From NCBI GenBank assembly GCA_934293005.1, contig CAKQYA010000034.1, positions 1-24,591 of the forward strand: 24,591 nucleotides of DNA, read 5' to 3'. This DNA comes from an uncultured Bacteroidaceae bacterium (GTDB lineage Bacteria; Bacteroidota; Bacteroidia; Bacteroidales; Bacteroidaceae). This document shows, piece after piece, positions 23,048 to 24,591 of this stretch. The position numbers were made by a program, and so were the translations under genes. Each line of letters begins with the position of its first letter. Position 1 is the stretch's first letter. The notes beneath the pieces were generated by a model. It did not search any database. It was not told the DNA's origin and worked only from the letters and a program-made list of their open reading frames with translations.

Positions 23048-24247
23048 TTATACTAAATAAAGGTAGTAGCCATGTTTTTCCAATTCACTTTTGATGGTTT
23101 TGACATGCTCTTCATCTCTGGTTTCCATTGTCAAACGAAGTACGCAAGCATTGACTTTCTTGCGGTTGGCCGAGCGGTCGTGATGCACTCCTGTGATATT
23201 CGCGCCTAAACTTGAGATGACGGAGCATACTTCAACAAGTTCGCCTGGCTTGTCATCGAGTTCCATTTCCATGGTGCACAGACGACCGCTTTTGGCAAGA
23301 CCACGAGTGATGACGCGATTCAGAATTGTCACGTCAATGTTGCCTCCGCTCACCACGCATATGGTCTTCTTGCCTCTGACAGGGATTTTATTGTACATTA
23401 CTGCTGCAACGCTGGCTGCGCCCGCTCCTTCTGCAACCATTTTCTCACTTTCAATAAGTTTCAAGATTGCCGCACATATCTCGTCTTCACTCACAGTGAC
23501 AATTTCATCCACATATTTTGAGCATATGTCAAATGTGAGGCTTCCTGGCTCTTTTACGGCAATGCCGTCTGCTACGGTAGACACGGAGGAGAGCTTCTCT
23601 TGTTTGTGGTCATGCAGACTTTGGACCATGCTTGCTGCTCCTTCGGCCTGGACTCCATAAACCTTTACCGAAGGATTGAGTGATTTGATGGCAAAGGCTA
23701 TGCCTGATATGAGGCCTCCGCCACCTACAGGCACCACTACGGCTTCTACGTCTGGCAGTTGGTCGAGAATCTCCAAACCGATAGTGCCTTGGCCTGCTAT
23801 GACGTTCTCGTCATCAAAGGGGTGCACGAACGTGTATCCACATTTGTCTCTCAATTCAAGAGCTTTCTGATATGCGTCATCGTACACTCCTGGCACAAGA
23901 CACACCTCAGCGCCCAAGCGCTTGGTGGCTTCAACCTTGCTGATGGGGGCACCTTCTGGCAGGCAGATAAGACTTTTGACTCCCATGGCTGTGGCGCCGA
24001 GGGCAACGCCTTGTGCGTGATTTCCTGCAGAACATGCAATGACTCCCTTAGCCTTTTCTTCGTCTGTTAGCTGTGATATTTTATAATATGCACCACGGAT
24101 CTTAAACGAACCTGTCTTTTGAAGGCATTCTGGCTTGAGGTACACATCGCTCTCAGGATTAATCTTAGGTGTATGGACTAACTCCGTTTTCCTTATTACC
24201 TTGCTCAGCACAAATCGAGCTTTGTAGAAATGATCTAACTGTAGCAT
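23048..24247 (-). CDS. ilvA: Threonine ammonia-lyase with C-terminal ACT domain
   Basis: This 399-residue PLP enzyme converts threonine to 2-oxobutanoate and ammonia, feeding isoleucine synthesis. The PLP lysine is Lys49 in KTGSFKIRGA. The phosphate-binding glycine loop is VPVGGGGLISG, and SAGNHAQGVA is also typical. From about residue 325 to the end there is a single ACT-like domain (MEMELDDKPGELVEV, ITGVHHDR), which matches the shorter TIGR01127 form (about 400 residues) rather than the long E. coli IlvA with two ACT-like modules. Allosteric control by an amino acid is therefore likely, but which one is not visible. It stands alone with its own -7 box. A catabolic (TdcB-like) role is the main alternative. 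Confidence 0.92.
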   Translation of the reverse strand: MLQLDHFYKARFVLSKVIRKTELVHTPKINPESDVYLKPECLQKTGSFKIRGAYYKISQLTDEEKAKGVIACSAGNHAQGVALGATAMGVKSLICLPEGAPISKVEATKRLGAEVCLVPGVYDDAYQKALELRDKCGYTFVHPFDDENVIAGQGTIGLEILDQLPDVEAVVVPVGGGGLISGIAFAIKSLNPSVKVYGVQAEGAASMVQSLHDHKQEKLSSVSTVADGIAVKEPGSLTFDICSKYVDEIVTVSEDEICAAILKLIESEKMVAEGAGAASVAAVMYNKIPVRGKKTICVVSGGNIDVTILNRVITRGLAKSGRLCTMEMELDDKPGELVEVCSVISSLGANITGVHHDRSANRKKVNACVLRLTMETRDEEHVKTIKSELEKHGYYLYLV

Positions 24248-24591
24248 GTGAATTGTATTTTGTGGATTCGTATATTGATTATACCTTTATGGTTGTTATC
24301 ATTTGTTTTGCCTTACAAAGATACATATTTATTTTTTAACTTGCAGATTGATGTGCAAGAAAAAGTATAGATACATATTGTATACATACATTTTATATAT
24401 ATTATTGCTCTATCTGTAGTGTATGATATTAAGCAACCTAATTTGTGGATTGTTGTCTCCTTCATAGGAATATGCTTGCAAGCTTCATCGCATCTTCTTG
24501 CCATCTTCTCATTCCCCCGACCTCCATTTCTTCGGGAAGCCTTCGGGATCCGTTCGGGACGCGCCCCCAGTCCCATGCACCACACACATTC
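24248..24591. other. 344-bp gene-free gap to the right edge, with a GC-rich end
   Basis: It holds the ilvA promoter (24316-24323) and then about 150 bp of AT-rich sequence. Composition changes abruptly from about 24490 to the edge, becoming C/G-rich. That end carries TTCGGGA three times with an 11-bp period (24531, 24542, 24553). A small palindrome GCTTGCAAGC lies at 24474-24483. No gene is convincing here, but the GC-rich part is cut by the window. Confidence 0.55.
24316..24323 (-). promoter_or_regulatory. -7 box for the threonine ammonia-lyase gene
   Basis: The minus strand reads TATCTTTG, a perfect TAnnTTTG match, giving a leader of about 62 nt before the ATG at 24247. The -33 region is not a clear TTG. 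No leader peptide or T-box is evident. Confidence 0.6.

Noticed and set aside
24313..24585. 90-residue minus-strand open frame at the right edge
   Set aside because: It covers the ilvA -7 box and AT-rich non-coding sequence; its N-terminal part is only the GC-rich tandem-like segment. No recognisable domain.

Overview
This window looks like a chromosomal segment of a Bacteroidales bacterium, most likely Prevotellaceae. That assignment is an inference. It rests on repeated TAnnTTTG-type -7 promoter boxes with a TTG-type -33 box about 20 bp upstream, weak use of Shine-Dalgarno sites, and family-level protein resemblance. Examples are the FucP-type permease, the DUF3943 outer-membrane protein, the 330-residue EF-Ts and the Lipid A kinase LpxK. 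I see no rRNA, tRNA, CRISPR array, phage or transposase gene.

Layout. 103-3395 (minus): a three-gene sugar cluster (aldo/keto reductase, amidohydrolase-type lactonase, FucP-like permease) that fits the non-phosphorylating L-fucose route and probably continues past the left edge. 3516-4490 (minus): a TIGR01212/YhcC-type radical SAM protein. Divergent from it, 4675-7888 (plus) is a translation operon rplM-rpsI-rpsB-tsf, with structured leaders before rplM and before rpsB and a strong terminator after tsf. 8119-8694 (minus): a small lipoprotein. 8820-14604 (plus): a run of five closely spaced genes, cca, a GH105 glycosidase, lpxK, thiL and nagB, closed by a terminator. 14908-16512 (minus): a DUF3943 beta-barrel protein. 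16589-18184 (plus): radA. 18233-19854 (plus): a TetR regulator, then fabG and a terminator. 19881-20585 (plus): an RluA-type pseudouridine synthase whose 3' end overlaps a convergent M16 peptidase (20551-21789, minus). 21869-22702 (minus): a cyclophilin-type lipoprotein. 23048-24247 (minus): threonine ammonia-lyase.

The most interesting non-coding signal is a pair of intergenic repeats, 7911-8101 and 14668-14861. They are about 190 bp long and about 84% identical by hand alignment. The better copy has 18-bp imperfect terminal inverted repeats, a possible 4-bp target duplication, a 13-bp perfect internal stem and several smaller hairpins. Both lie in the same orientation in a convergent gap, after a plus-strand terminator and just 3' of a minus-strand gene. 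They carry no transposase. They look like a MITE-like or structured-RNA family, and they also share an open reading frame whose differences fall mostly at third codon positions. The second interesting signal is the rpsI-rpsB gap, which can fold into two mutually exclusive hairpins and carries an unusually strong SD-like sequence far upstream of rpsB.
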